Of a stretch of DNA of 15,128 bases, positions 1-7,086 are shown piece by piece. A program made the translations under genes and the position numbers. Below the pieces are notes generated by a model, which searched no databases, was not told the origin of the DNA, and saw only the letters and a program-made list of their open reading frames with translations. The first letter of the stretch is position 1, and every line of letters starts with the position of its first letter. Source of the DNA: Lachnospiraceae bacterium (GTDB taxonomy: Bacteria > Bacillota > Clostridia > Lachnospirales > Lachnospiraceae); NCBI GenBank assembly GCA_009774395.1, contig VSNQ01000115.1:1-15128 (forward strand), read 5' to 3'.

Positions 1-101
1 CCAGCCATTGGAAATCGCTTCGCGATGGGCTGGATACCTCCAACCACTACATTTTATTACGGTCAGCGCAGTAAATGCGCAGACCTACCTGGACTGTTAC
101 T
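1..101. repeat. 137-bp MITE-like element, copy 1 (truncated by window edge)
   Basis: About 100 bases match 6881-6980 nearly base for base in the same orientation. They begin with the long hairpin CCAGCC...GGCTGG that encloses ATCGC-TTC-GCGAT, followed by a second hairpin GCGCA/TGCGC, and end in CTACCTGGACTGTTACT, the terminal inverted repeat of the complete copy. The left end, with the partner GTAACAGTTCA, should lie just outside the window. There is no coding potential. The pattern fits a non-autonomous miniature transposable element or mobile hairpin repeat; the family name is unknown to me. Confidence 0.75.
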
Positions 102-104
102 GTC

Positions 105-182
105 TAAATGTACATCTGCGGCATCAGATAATCTTGACGCAGCCCGACGCCTGCGATTATCTTCTTTGTAGCTGAACATTTA
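105..182. repeat. Nested palindrome / large stem-loop, intergenic
   Basis: Three nested inverted repeats share one centre: TAAATGT (105-111) with ACATTTA (176-182), AGATAAT (126-132) with ATTATCT (156-162), and CGCAG (138-142) with CTGCG (151-155). It directly abuts the end of the 137-bp element. No T-run follows on either strand, so it is not an ordinary terminator. It may be another small mobile hairpin or a structured RNA; only one copy is seen. The rest of 183-267 shows nothing I can name. Confidence 0.5.
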
Positions 183-267
183 TACGACGTAAAATTGGCA
201 AGTTATTTTTTGACAATTCCCAAACATCGAAAAGACTGACGTTAAGTATAACAATATGGACACATCC

Positions 268-365
268 GGGGCTGTCGCATTAAGGAAGAGCTATACAAGA
301 TATTATAACAGCTTGCTGGATTTTACACTATATCTTGTATAATCAAGGCTTATTGCGACAGCCTC
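268..365 (+). repeat. 98-bp MITE-like hairpin element, copy A
   Basis: The ends are imperfect terminal inverted repeats: GGGGCTGTCGCATTAAG on the left and CTTATTGCGACAGCCTC on the right. A second inner pair (ATACAAGATAT with ATATCTTGTAT) lets almost the whole element fold into one hairpin. A second copy in opposite orientation lies at 9511-9607, with ends and inner stem conserved and the central loop diverged. This is what a transposase-less element mobilised in trans looks like. I see no clear target-site duplication. It lies about 50 bases past the trpS stop, where no conventional terminator is visible. Confidence 0.7.
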
Positions 366-418
366 AGGTTATCTTATGCAAACAGATATGGTCATTTATT
401 TACAATTTCTAAAAATTC

Positions 419-1513
419 TTACTCAGAATACTTTTTACTCTGCGCCGAAATCAATTCCATGTCGTCAAAGTAATCAATTTTCATAGCACGCTTTACCTCT
501 GAGAGTGTCTGTGCTGCCACCTCGCGCGCCGCTTCCGATCCTTTTTTTAAAATATTGTAAATCTCCGGAATATCCTTAGAAAATGCGATTCTCCGATTAC
601 GAATCGGCTCCAATTCCTCCTCAAGTACATTGATTAAAAACCGTTTTACTTTGACATCACCAAGCCCGCCCCTTGTATAGTGCGCTTTCAGTTCCTCCAA
701 ATTCGCATAGTCCGGCAAATACCGTCCAAAATGCTCCTCCTTTGCAAATGCATCTAAATACGTAAATACCGTATTCCCCTCCAAATGTCCAGGATCGCTC
801 ACTTGCAAATGCAGCGGATCGGTATACATTCCCATTACCTTTGTCCGCACCTCGTCAGCAGTATCTGCAAGGTAAATGCAATTGCCAAGTGACTTGCTCA
901 TCTTTGCCTTGCCGTCCGTGCCCGGCAGACGTTTGCAAGCTTCCGTATCAGGAATCAGTGCCTGCGGATCGACCAAAACAGGCTGATCAGGCGCATAAAT
1001 TGCATTAAATTTATGCACAATTTCCTTGGTCTGCTCAATCATTGGAAGTTGATCCTCTCCCACCGGTACTGTTGTTGCCTTGCAGAATGTAATATCTGCC
1101 GCCTGACTTATGGGATATGTAAAAAATCCCACGGGAATGCTTGCCTCAAAGTTGCGCATCTGTATTTCGCTTTTTACCGTTGGATTTCTTTGTAGCCTCG
1201 AAACCGTTACTAAATCCATATAGTAAAACGTAAGTTCACACAATTCCGAAATCTGCGACTGTATAAATAGCGTTGCTTTTGCTGGATCCAAACCGCACGC
1301 CAAATAATCTAATGCCACCTCAATTACATTCTGCCGCACTTTCTCAGGATTATCAATATTATCCGTCAACGCCTGCGCATCCGCAATCATAATATAAATT
1401 TTATCATATTCTCCTGAATTTTGCAGTTCCACCCTTCTACGCAGAGAACCTACATAATGCCCAATATGAAGCTGCCCCGTAGGGCGGTCGCCCGTTAATA
1501 TAATTTTACTCAT
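419..1513 (-). CDS. trpS: Tryptophan--tRNA ligase
   Basis: This class I aminoacyl-tRNA synthetase charges tRNA-Trp with tryptophan in the cytoplasm. Its 364 residues are close to the bacterial norm. The Rossmann-fold signature HIGH is at residues 16-19, preceded by TGDRPTGQL typical of TrpS. PVGEDQ, of the substrate-pocket region, is at about 150-155, and the KMSKS loop (AKMSKSLGN) at 204-208. The C-terminal third is the helical anticodon-binding region. The ATG at 1513 has AGGAGA seven bases upstream and lies 22 bases after the GH3 stop, so it may be co-transcribed with that gene. I see no T-box leader in that short gap, although T-box control of trpS is common in Firmicutes. Function is certain; operon membership is inferred from spacing. 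Confidence 0.97.
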   Translation of the reverse strand: MSKIILTGDRPTGQLHIGHYVGSLRRRVELQNSGEYDKIYIMIADAQALTDNIDNPEKVRQNVIEVALDYLACGLDPAKATLFIQSQISELCELTFYYMDLVTVSRLQRNPTVKSEIQMRNFEASIPVGFFTYPISQAADITFCKATTVPVGEDQLPMIEQTKEIVHKFNAIYAPDQPVLVDPQALIPDTEACKRLPGTDGKAKMSKSLGNCIYLADTADEVRTKVMGMYTDPLHLQVSDPGHLEGNTVFTYLDAFAKEEHFGRYLPDYANLEELKAHYTRGGLGDVKVKRFLINVLEEELEPIRNRRIAFSKDIPEIYNILKKGSEAAREVAAQTLSEVKRAMKIDYFDDMELISAQSKKYSE

Positions 1514-1535
1514 TTCAAATCTCCTGTTTTCTTTT

Positions 1536-3956
1536 TTATTCTGCCTTTAATATCAGCCCCAGCACACGTTTTGCACAGGTTTCCATCTCTGTCCTTGTCA
1601 ACGCACCACACTTTAATGCCTCCAGCAAACGCTCCGTAAAGCCCAGCGCCATTTTCATATCATTGCCCGCTTTCACTTCTTTATAGTGCTCGCCGTTTGT
1701 CCACCAATCTGTTGTCACCATCCCATCAAAGCCCCATTCTCCGCGAAGAATATCTTCCAAAAGTTCCCGATTTTCCGATGCACGATACCCATTCACAATA
1801 TTGTAAGAAGACATAATCGCCCACGGTTTCGCTTCTTTAACAATGATTTCAAACGCCCTTAAATAAATTTCACGCACAGCACGCTCCGAAGCTCGAGAAT
1901 CTGAGTTTTTACGATTCGTTTCTTTATTGTTTAGCGCAAAATGCTTTACAACCGCACCAATATGCACGCTCTGAATACCGCGCACCATTGCAGACGCCAA
2001 TCTTCCTGTTAACAACGGGTCTTCTGAATAATATTCAAAATTTCTGCCACAAAGAGGACTTCTATGGATATTTACCGCTGGAGTAAGCCAGAGTATAATA
2101 TTATTTTCCTTTACTTCCATACCACCAGCCGCGCCGACTGCTTCAATAATTTCACCGTTCCAAGAACATGCCAACAGTGTCGTGCACGGCCAAGCTGTTG
2201 TACAAACACCACACTCTGGCAGAATCCGAAGCCCAGCCGGCCCGTCTGCCGTCATAAGATTCGGCACGCCGTATTTGGGCAGATTACCAATACCAAACGT
2301 ATTAGCAACGCCTGTATTGGGCTGTCCGCCCAGCAAATCCGCAAGTTCTTCATCCGAAAGCTGCGCAATAAATTCTTCCAAAGAAACACGTCCTTCTGCG
2401 ACATCTATCAGCATTTTCGGCTGTACTTCCGATTTTTTCCACAAATGATATGGTTCCTGACTGCACACTTTAGGCGCAAACCCCTCCATTTCCTCCACTG
2501 TCAAGGGCTTTAATGCATTTGCATCTGTATCCACTGGCTGCTTTTGTGGCAGTTCTTCATAAGACCCATCCGAAAGCATCCGTTTGCTCAGGGAAGCAGG
2601 CGCTACCTTTTCAGACAACTGCTGTGTAATCCTATCTTCCGCTACTGTATACGTAAAATCAATTAAAACAGCATCACGCACATTATTTCCGACATAGATG
2701 TCATATTTCCCTGCCTCCAATATATAAGCAGATTTCTTAATTTTGCCCAGATCATCATAAGAAGCAAAATCCTCTGCACGCCAGCACAGCCGGATAATCT
2801 GCGATTCACCAGCCTGCAGCAGCCTCGTTTTTTGAAATGCAGCGAGTTGTTTTGCCGGTTTGCCAAGTCGTCCTTGCGGCGCTCCAAAATACACTTGAAC
2901 CACTTCTTTTCCGGCAGTCAAGCCCATATTGGTCACTTGCACTTCCACTGCTATTTCCCCGTCTTTTTCATACGCTGCTAGTGTCTTTATTGCAAAATCT
3001 GTATAAGAAAGCCCATAACCAAACGGATAATTCACCCGCTCTTTTGCATTTGGAATAGTTTCAAAATAACGATATCCTACATAGATATCTTCTGTATAAT
3101 CCACATACTTTTCCGACTCATGAAAGTTCTCTGTAGACGGATAATCTTCCAGACTTTTTGCAAACGTATCTGCAAGTTTGCCACATGGATTGCCCTCACC
3201 AAGCAAAAGTTCCGCCGCCGCAAGACCGCCCTCCATACCGCCTTGCCAGGCCATTAAGACAGATTGAATATTGTCATCGTCGTGGAACCAGCAGCTATCT
3301 ACCATGCCACCCACATTTAGCACAACAATTACCTTAGGAAAATGCCGTTTTACAGTATCAACCATTTCCTGTTCTGCATTTGTCAGGTAAAAATCACCGT
3401 TTTCAAAAATTTCTGCGGATTGCTTTGCCATCCATTCTTCGCTTTCCCAAAGATTTTTGTTCTCGGTGTCCACCACACTCTTTCGATCCCAGCCTTCTCC
3501 TGAAAAACGACAAATGCTGATAATCGCTACATCCGTATACGCACGCGCTTTATCCAGCAGTTCCTGCGGCACTTTCGGTTCCACTGTCATTCCCGGAACG
3601 CGCCCCGCATTATATTGCTCTTTTACATTCTCTTTATAAAATTGTGCAAGTTCCTCAAAAACTTGTACGCATTCCTTTTTCAACTGCAAACCTTCATACA
3701 AATTGCGAGTATATGCAACTGTAACATCTCCGCTTCCGCCGCCGCCCTTTACATAGTCAAATGTTGCTTTTCCAAAAAGCGCCACTTTCGCCCCTTTTTG
3801 CAATGGAAGAATATTTCCATTATTTTTTAGAAGAACCATACCCTCCTTTGCTGCTTCTTTCGACAGTGCAATATGTGCCGGACTTGCGGTTACTCTCTGG
3901 TTATGATCTCCTAAAGGAATACTTGGTTGATATTTTGCTCTTGCCCATTTCTGCAT
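1536..3956 (-). CDS. Glycoside hydrolase family 3 beta-glucosidase, domain-permuted type
   Basis: This is a retaining exo-acting beta-glycosidase, probably removing terminal beta-glucose from cello-oligosaccharides or plant beta-glucosides. It has about 806 residues and no signal peptide, so it is cytoplasmic. The domain order is reversed from the usual GH3. The alpha/beta sandwich domain comes first (KGGGGSGDV at about 70-78; GGMEGG...GKLADTF further on), then a fibronectin-III-like domain. The TIM barrel is last, with DGPAGLR at about 571-577, KHF at 671-673, SSYNIVNG, and the likely nucleophile Asp750 in TTDWW. This permuted order is established for Butyrivibrio and Ruminococcus beta-glucosidases. 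I chose the ATG at 3956 because GAGGAG lies six bases upstream. A longer GTG-started reading to 4040 only translates the neighbouring tandem repeat. Xylosidase or other exo-glycosidase activity cannot be excluded. Confidence 0.92.
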   Translation of the reverse strand: MQKWARAKYQPSIPLGDHNQRVTASPAHIALSKEAAKEGMVLLKNNGNILPLQKGAKVALFGKATFDYVKGGGGSGDVTVAYTRNLYEGLQLKKECVQVFEELAQFYKENVKEQYNAGRVPGMTVEPKVPQELLDKARAYTDVAIISICRFSGEGWDRKSVVDTENKNLWESEEWMAKQSAEIFENGDFYLTNAEQEMVDTVKRHFPKVIVVLNVGGMVDSCWFHDDDNIQSVLMAWQGGMEGGLAAAELLLGEGNPCGKLADTFAKSLEDYPSTENFHESEKYVDYTEDIYVGYRYFETIPNAKERVNYPFGYGLSYTDFAIKTLAAYEKDGEIAVEVQVTNMGLTAGKEVVQVYFGAPQGRLGKPAKQLAAFQKTRLLQAGESQIIRLCWRAEDFASYDDLGKIKKSAYILEAGKYDIYVGNNVRDAVLIDFTYTVAEDRITQQLSEKVAPASLSKRMLSDGSYEELPQKQPVDTDANALKPLTVEEMEGFAPKVCSQEPYHLWKKSEVQPKMLIDVAEGRVSLEEFIAQLSDEELADLLGGQPNTGVANTFGIGNLPKYGVPNLMTADGPAGLRILPECGVCTTAWPCTTLLACSWNGEIIEAVGAAGGMEVKENNIILWLTPAVNIHRSPLCGRNFEYYSEDPLLTGRLASAMVRGIQSVHIGAVVKHFALNNKETNRKNSDSRASERAVREIYLRAFEIIVKEAKPWAIMSSYNIVNGYRASENRELLEDILRGEWGFDGMVTTDWWTNGEHYKEVKAGNDMKMALGFTERLLEALKCGALTRTEMETCAKRVLGLILKAE

Positions 3957-3962
3957 ACAAAT

Positions 3963-3968
3963 CTCCTC
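3963..3968 (-). promoter_or_regulatory. Ribosome binding site deciding the GH3 start
   Basis: GAGGAG on the minus strand lies six bases before the ATG at 3956. The upstream GTG at 4040 has no such site and lies inside the 64-bp repeat, so the ATG is preferred. Confidence 0.75.
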
Positions 3969-4278
3969 TTCTACTTTCTCTACATACCATTCTATACACT
4001 GTGCTTTGTGTTTACTAATACGAAACTTGGCTTTCTCCACATACCATTGCTTCTTCTATACACTGTGCTTTATGCTTACTAATACTAAACTTGGCTTTCT
4101 CTACATACCATTGCTTCTTCTATACACTGTGCTTTATGTTTACCAATGCTAAACTTGGCTTTCTCTACATACCATTGCTTCTTCTATACACTGCGCTTTA
4201 TGTTTACCAATACTAAACTTAACCTTCTCCACATACCATTATTTCTTTTATATGCTGCCCATCTTGTTTCTATTTTTG
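3969..4278. repeat. 64-bp tandem repeat array upstream of the GH3 gene
   Basis: The motif AAACTTGGCT...(T/C)ACATACCATTGCTTC recurs with an exact 64-base period starting at 4023, 4087 and 4151, with a degenerate unit from 4215 and a shortened one (about 3969-4022) next to the GH3 ribosome site. Full units differ at only a few bases. The period is not a multiple of three, so the array cannot keep a reading frame. It fills almost the whole gap between the TPR-protein stop (4282) and the GH3 start. On the minus strand every unit carries TTGGTA or TTAGTA, 16 bases, then TATAGA, resembling a sigma-A promoter, as well as a small hairpin GTTTA/TAAAC. Transcriptional activity is only a possibility. 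Confidence 0.9.
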
Positions 4279-4281
4279 CTT

Positions 4282-6819
4282 CTATATCCTTGGCATTTTT
4301 TCACCTGCTTCATTTTGCTCCGCTTCCGCCAAATCCTTATATCCATAGAAATGAATGGTATTCTCCATAATTTCCTGCGCTACATTTTTTCCCTCTTTTG
4401 CATGAGAAACAATATAACGTCCATACATATTCAGCATTTTATCGGAATACGTACTAAGTTCTCCACGCAGATACGTTTCATAAGAAGTATCATCCGGCAT
4501 ATCATCTCTGGTATGGATAATTCGTGCATTTCCTGCAAGAATCGGATATTCCTTTGCAAAGGCTTCCATCCAATTCACCTGCAAATCTACGATTTCCTCT
4601 ATAATTGCTTTCTTTTCCTTAGACAAATGCGGCAATTGATCAGCAAAACGCGCATATTCCATCGGAGAAGTAGAGGCCATCATTCGGGCATATTTTTCCT
4701 CAATCATATTTCTGCCCTGTGCAAAATTCGTCTGGAATTCATACAAATACTGCAACAACATATCTTCTGTCCATGTCATATACTGGCTCATACGCATTAC
4801 TTTAAAAGTGGGCCAGTCATTTTGGCAGCTTGCTCTGCCCCCCTCATTTTTCACTTTATCAAATGCCTGAAATTCTGCCTTGGCAATAGAAAGCGACAAT
4901 GCTTTAATCACTGGCGTATTCGCTGTAATCGCAGTTAAAAGGACATCACTTTTTGCAAGCAGTTCATTTGTATTGGCATCCAAATACGTATCGCTCTTCC
5001 CAATAATATTCTGCCGTTCCAGTTCATTGGCAAAAATTACTGCAAGCTGCTCCACTGCCATACCTAATTCGTTCTCATATTCTTTCGTCACTGGCAGCAA
5101 ACATATTTTATCCAACAGTGCAGCTACCGTAATGGTGTTCCCCTCCTCGTCGGCAATCACCATATCTGGATTATTCGGCAATCCACGAAACAACCATTTA
5201 TCATGCGGACAATATACTTTATTCAGCAGATAACATAATTTCATTGCATGTTTTATGCACTCTGCTTTCGCCAATTCCGCCGCAACAAGCTGATCCCGCT
5301 TGCGCATACGCAGCAAATTATACTGTCCATTTTGTGAAAATAATGCACAAGATTGGGCAATCTTCCGATACCAAACAACCTTGGGATAATACATTAACAA
5401 CCGATTACGGTAGTTTGTAAAAATACCCTCGTCATCGCGGAAAACTTCCCCATTGACCACTGCAGCAAGTGCATATTCCTGCGTTGTCAACCAGCATTTT
5501 ATAGTGTTAAAGTTTTCCTTTCCCTCACTCCGATTGAACGATTCTTCTTGATTTAACGGTTCTTTTTGATTTTGCTGTTCTTTTTGATTGAACGACTCTA
5601 TCCGATTTAACTGTTCTGTTAGATCGCTTCCAAGAATACTTTGATAAAATTCTTCGATAATCATCACACCGCCGCGATCTTTTCCGTGAGAAGATACTTT
5701 TCTCTCAATACCCATATAGGACATTGGAAGTGCATTATACGCCTTCTGCAGTTCTTCTCCTATCTGTTCATAGGTTTCCTTCGTCACCCAAAGCATAAAT
5801 CGCGGGCCAAAGTCGTGATCCATAGACTGCGCATCATCAAAACCAAAACAATCTGAACCTTTCCCCACCAAACCAACAGCAATCCGTCCCTCATATGCGG
5901 AAAACTTCTCTGCAATCATCGTTTTTCCATACTTCTCGTAATATCTGCGGCAAAGTTCCAGCCCTGCTATCTTTGGCATGCCATTTTCACCAATCACCAA
6001 CATATTTTTTCCAGACACCTCCGCCTCAAGCTTCGCACGAATCACTGCGATATTTTCCGTCAAGCGCTGATATTGCACATTGTCAGTCCCAAGATATTTT
6101 GCAATACACGCCCTGCCTTTTTCCATTACATTACAAGCTTCCCCATAATTTTTATCCATATAATATAGACTGCCCAGCGCCGAAAGTGCCGCACTGTAAT
6201 GCGCATCATCCACGCCAATCTCCTCAAAAATACGAATTGCATCCTTTGCATGTTCCATTGCTTCCTTGTACTCACTCAACTCGATACAAGTATTCGCCAA
6301 ATTTGCATGAGTAACTGCTGTTTCAAACCGCGACGCTTCCTTTTTCTCTACAATCTGCAATGCCTTTGTCAGTTGCTCTTTTGCCGCTTGAAAATCTCCC
6401 ATCTCCTGATACAACAAACTTTTATTATTGTAAAAACCAGCAAAGTTCATATCATCCGGCAGCAGCTTCTCCTGATAAATCGGCAGTACCCTGTTATAAA
6501 AGCCCATGGATTCCTCCAGAAGTCCCGCGGCACGGTGTGCATTCGCCACATTTAAAAGCGTCGTTGCATAGGGAAGTGTTCCCTGAAGCCCCATTTCATC
6601 CATAACCGCTATCGCCTTATAACAGTTTGCCACCGATTTATCATACTGTCCAGTTTCCCTATAATAGCCTACGATCTCGTTGTAAAGCGTTAACATACCC
6701 TCCTGAGCATTCTCTCGCTCTGCTTCTGTGATATGTTCCTCCAAAAACGTACCGATTTCTCCAACCCGTTCTTCTTCATACAGCGTATCCAAATCACGCA
6801 TTACTTTCTTCAAGTCCAT
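4282..6819 (-). CDS. TPR protein with nucleotidyltransferase-like DUF4037 and C-terminal DUF4125
   Basis: This is an 845-residue soluble protein of unknown role, with no signal peptide or membrane helix. Residues about 20-270 are tetratricopeptide-type helical repeats (Y..A..LLNVANAHRAAG..EES, A..HANLANTC..L..Y.EA), usually a protein-binding scaffold. Next comes a region I recognise as DUF4037. It carries GKGSD at about 318-322, then DHDFGPR; the spacing GS-x11-DxD fits the metal and nucleotide motif of the Pol-beta-type nucleotidyltransferase fold. A helical part with YNLLRMRKRD and HDKWLFRGL follows, as in aminoglycoside-type nucleotidyltransferases. The last 165 or so residues, from TWTED (about 681), match DUF4125. 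An NQ(K/E)E-rich linker at 400-429 interrupts the DUF4037 part. The ATG at 6819 has AGGGGG seven bases upstream; a 15-residue longer reading runs into the inserted mobile repeat. The domain calls are recognition from memory and the substrate is unknown. Confidence 0.8.
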   Translation of the reverse strand: MDLKKVMRDLDTLYEEERVGEIGTFLEEHITEAERENAQEGMLTLYNEIVGYYRETGQYDKSVANCYKAIAVMDEMGLQGTLPYATTLLNVANAHRAAGLLEESMGFYNRVLPIYQEKLLPDDMNFAGFYNNKSLLYQEMGDFQAAKEQLTKALQIVEKKEASRFETAVTHANLANTCIELSEYKEAMEHAKDAIRIFEEIGVDDAHYSAALSALGSLYYMDKNYGEACNVMEKGRACIAKYLGTDNVQYQRLTENIAVIRAKLEAEVSGKNMLVIGENGMPKIAGLELCRRYYEKYGKTMIAEKFSAYEGRIAVGLVGKGSDCFGFDDAQSMDHDFGPRFMLWVTKETYEQIGEELQKAYNALPMSYMGIERKVSSHGKDRGGVMIIEEFYQSILGSDLTEQLNRIESFNQKEQQNQKEPLNQEESFNRSEGKENFNTIKCWLTTQEYALAAVVNGEVFRDDEGIFTNYRNRLLMYYPKVVWYRKIAQSCALFSQNGQYNLLRMRKRDQLVAAELAKAECIKHAMKLCYLLNKVYCPHDKWLFRGLPNNPDMVIADEEGNTITVAALLDKICLLPVTKEYENELGMAVEQLAVIFANELERQNIIGKSDTYLDANTNELLAKSDVLLTAITANTPVIKALSLSIAKAEFQAFDKVKNEGGRASCQNDWPTFKVMRMSQYMTWTEDMLLQYLYEFQTNFAQGRNMIEEKYARMMASTSPMEYARFADQLPHLSKEKKAIIEEIVDLQVNWMEAFAKEYPILAGNARIIHTRDDMPDDTSYETYLRGELSTYSDKMLNMYGRYIVSHAKEGKNVAQEIMENTIHFYGYKDLAEAEQNEAGEKMPRI
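5532..5621 (-). repeat. In-frame 18-bp tandem repeat inside the TPR/DUF4037 gene
   Basis: Five consecutive 18-base units start at 5532, 5550, 5568, 5586 and 5604; on the plus strand each begins GATT or GATC-like and has the form GATT(G/T)(A/T)(A/G)C(G/T)(A/G)(T/C)TCT. They encode six-residue units such as FNQKEQ, QNQKEP, LNQEES and LNRIES. The encoded stretch is polar and probably disordered, so unit number could change without breaking the frame. Confidence 0.8.
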
Positions 6820-6826
6820 CCCGCTT

Positions 6827-6832
6827 CCCCCT
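6827..6832 (-). promoter_or_regulatory. Ribosome binding site deciding the TPR-gene start
   Basis: AGGGGG on the minus strand lies seven bases before the ATG at 6819. It stays outside the inserted repeat, whose edge is only 11 bases further upstream. Confidence 0.7.
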
Positions 6833-6843
6833 ATTCCAGATTT

Positions 6844-6980
6844 GTAACAGTTCAGATAGCCCATTGAACTGTTACGTATCCAGCCATTGGAAATCGCTTC
6901 GCGATGGGCTGGATACCTCCAACCACCATATTTTATTACGGTCAGCGCAGTAAATGCGCAACACTACCTGAACTGTTACT
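6844..6980. mobile_element. 137-bp MITE-like element, complete copy with 7-bp target duplication
   Basis: The terminal inverted repeats are GTAACAGTTCAGATAG (from 6844) and CTACCTGAACTGTTAC (6964-6979). Perfect direct repeats CAGATTT flank it at 6837-6843 and 6981-6987, which is what a target-site duplication looks like. Inside are an 11-bp hairpin (GTAACAGTTCA 6844-6854 with TGAACTGTTAC 6866-6876), a long hairpin with GTATCCAGCC/GGCTGGATAC (about 6875-6915), and GCGCA/TGCGC. It carries no transposase. It lies 24 bases upstream of the TPR-gene ATG, so that gene's leader now contains the element. Confidence 0.82.
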
Positions 6981-7086
6981 CAGATTTCTCTTTCCCATTT
7001 CCGCAAAAGAAACCGGAGCATTTCTTAATTATATATAGTATACCACTTTTTTTCAAAAATGGAAATACAGGGAAGCATATGTTTTA

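Noticed and set aside
1514..1535. T-box leader for trpS
   Set aside because: The gap to the GH3 gene is only 22 bases, too short for a T-box.
3957..4040. A 28-residue N-terminal extension of the GH3 protein from a GTG start
   Set aside because: The extension is only translated 64-bp repeat DNA, lacks a ribosome site, and a good GAGGAG lies before the internal ATG at 3956.
3969..4278. CRISPR array
   Set aside because: The 64-base units are contiguous near-identical copies with no repeat-spacer alternation and no cas genes.
4252..4938. A 228-residue plus-strand reading frame opposite the TPR gene
   Set aside because: It is antisense to a well-supported gene, has atypical composition and no ribosome site.
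6820..6864. A 15-residue N-terminal extension of the TPR protein
   Set aside because: Part of it is encoded by the inserted 137-bp element, and the ATG at 6819 has its own AGGGGG.
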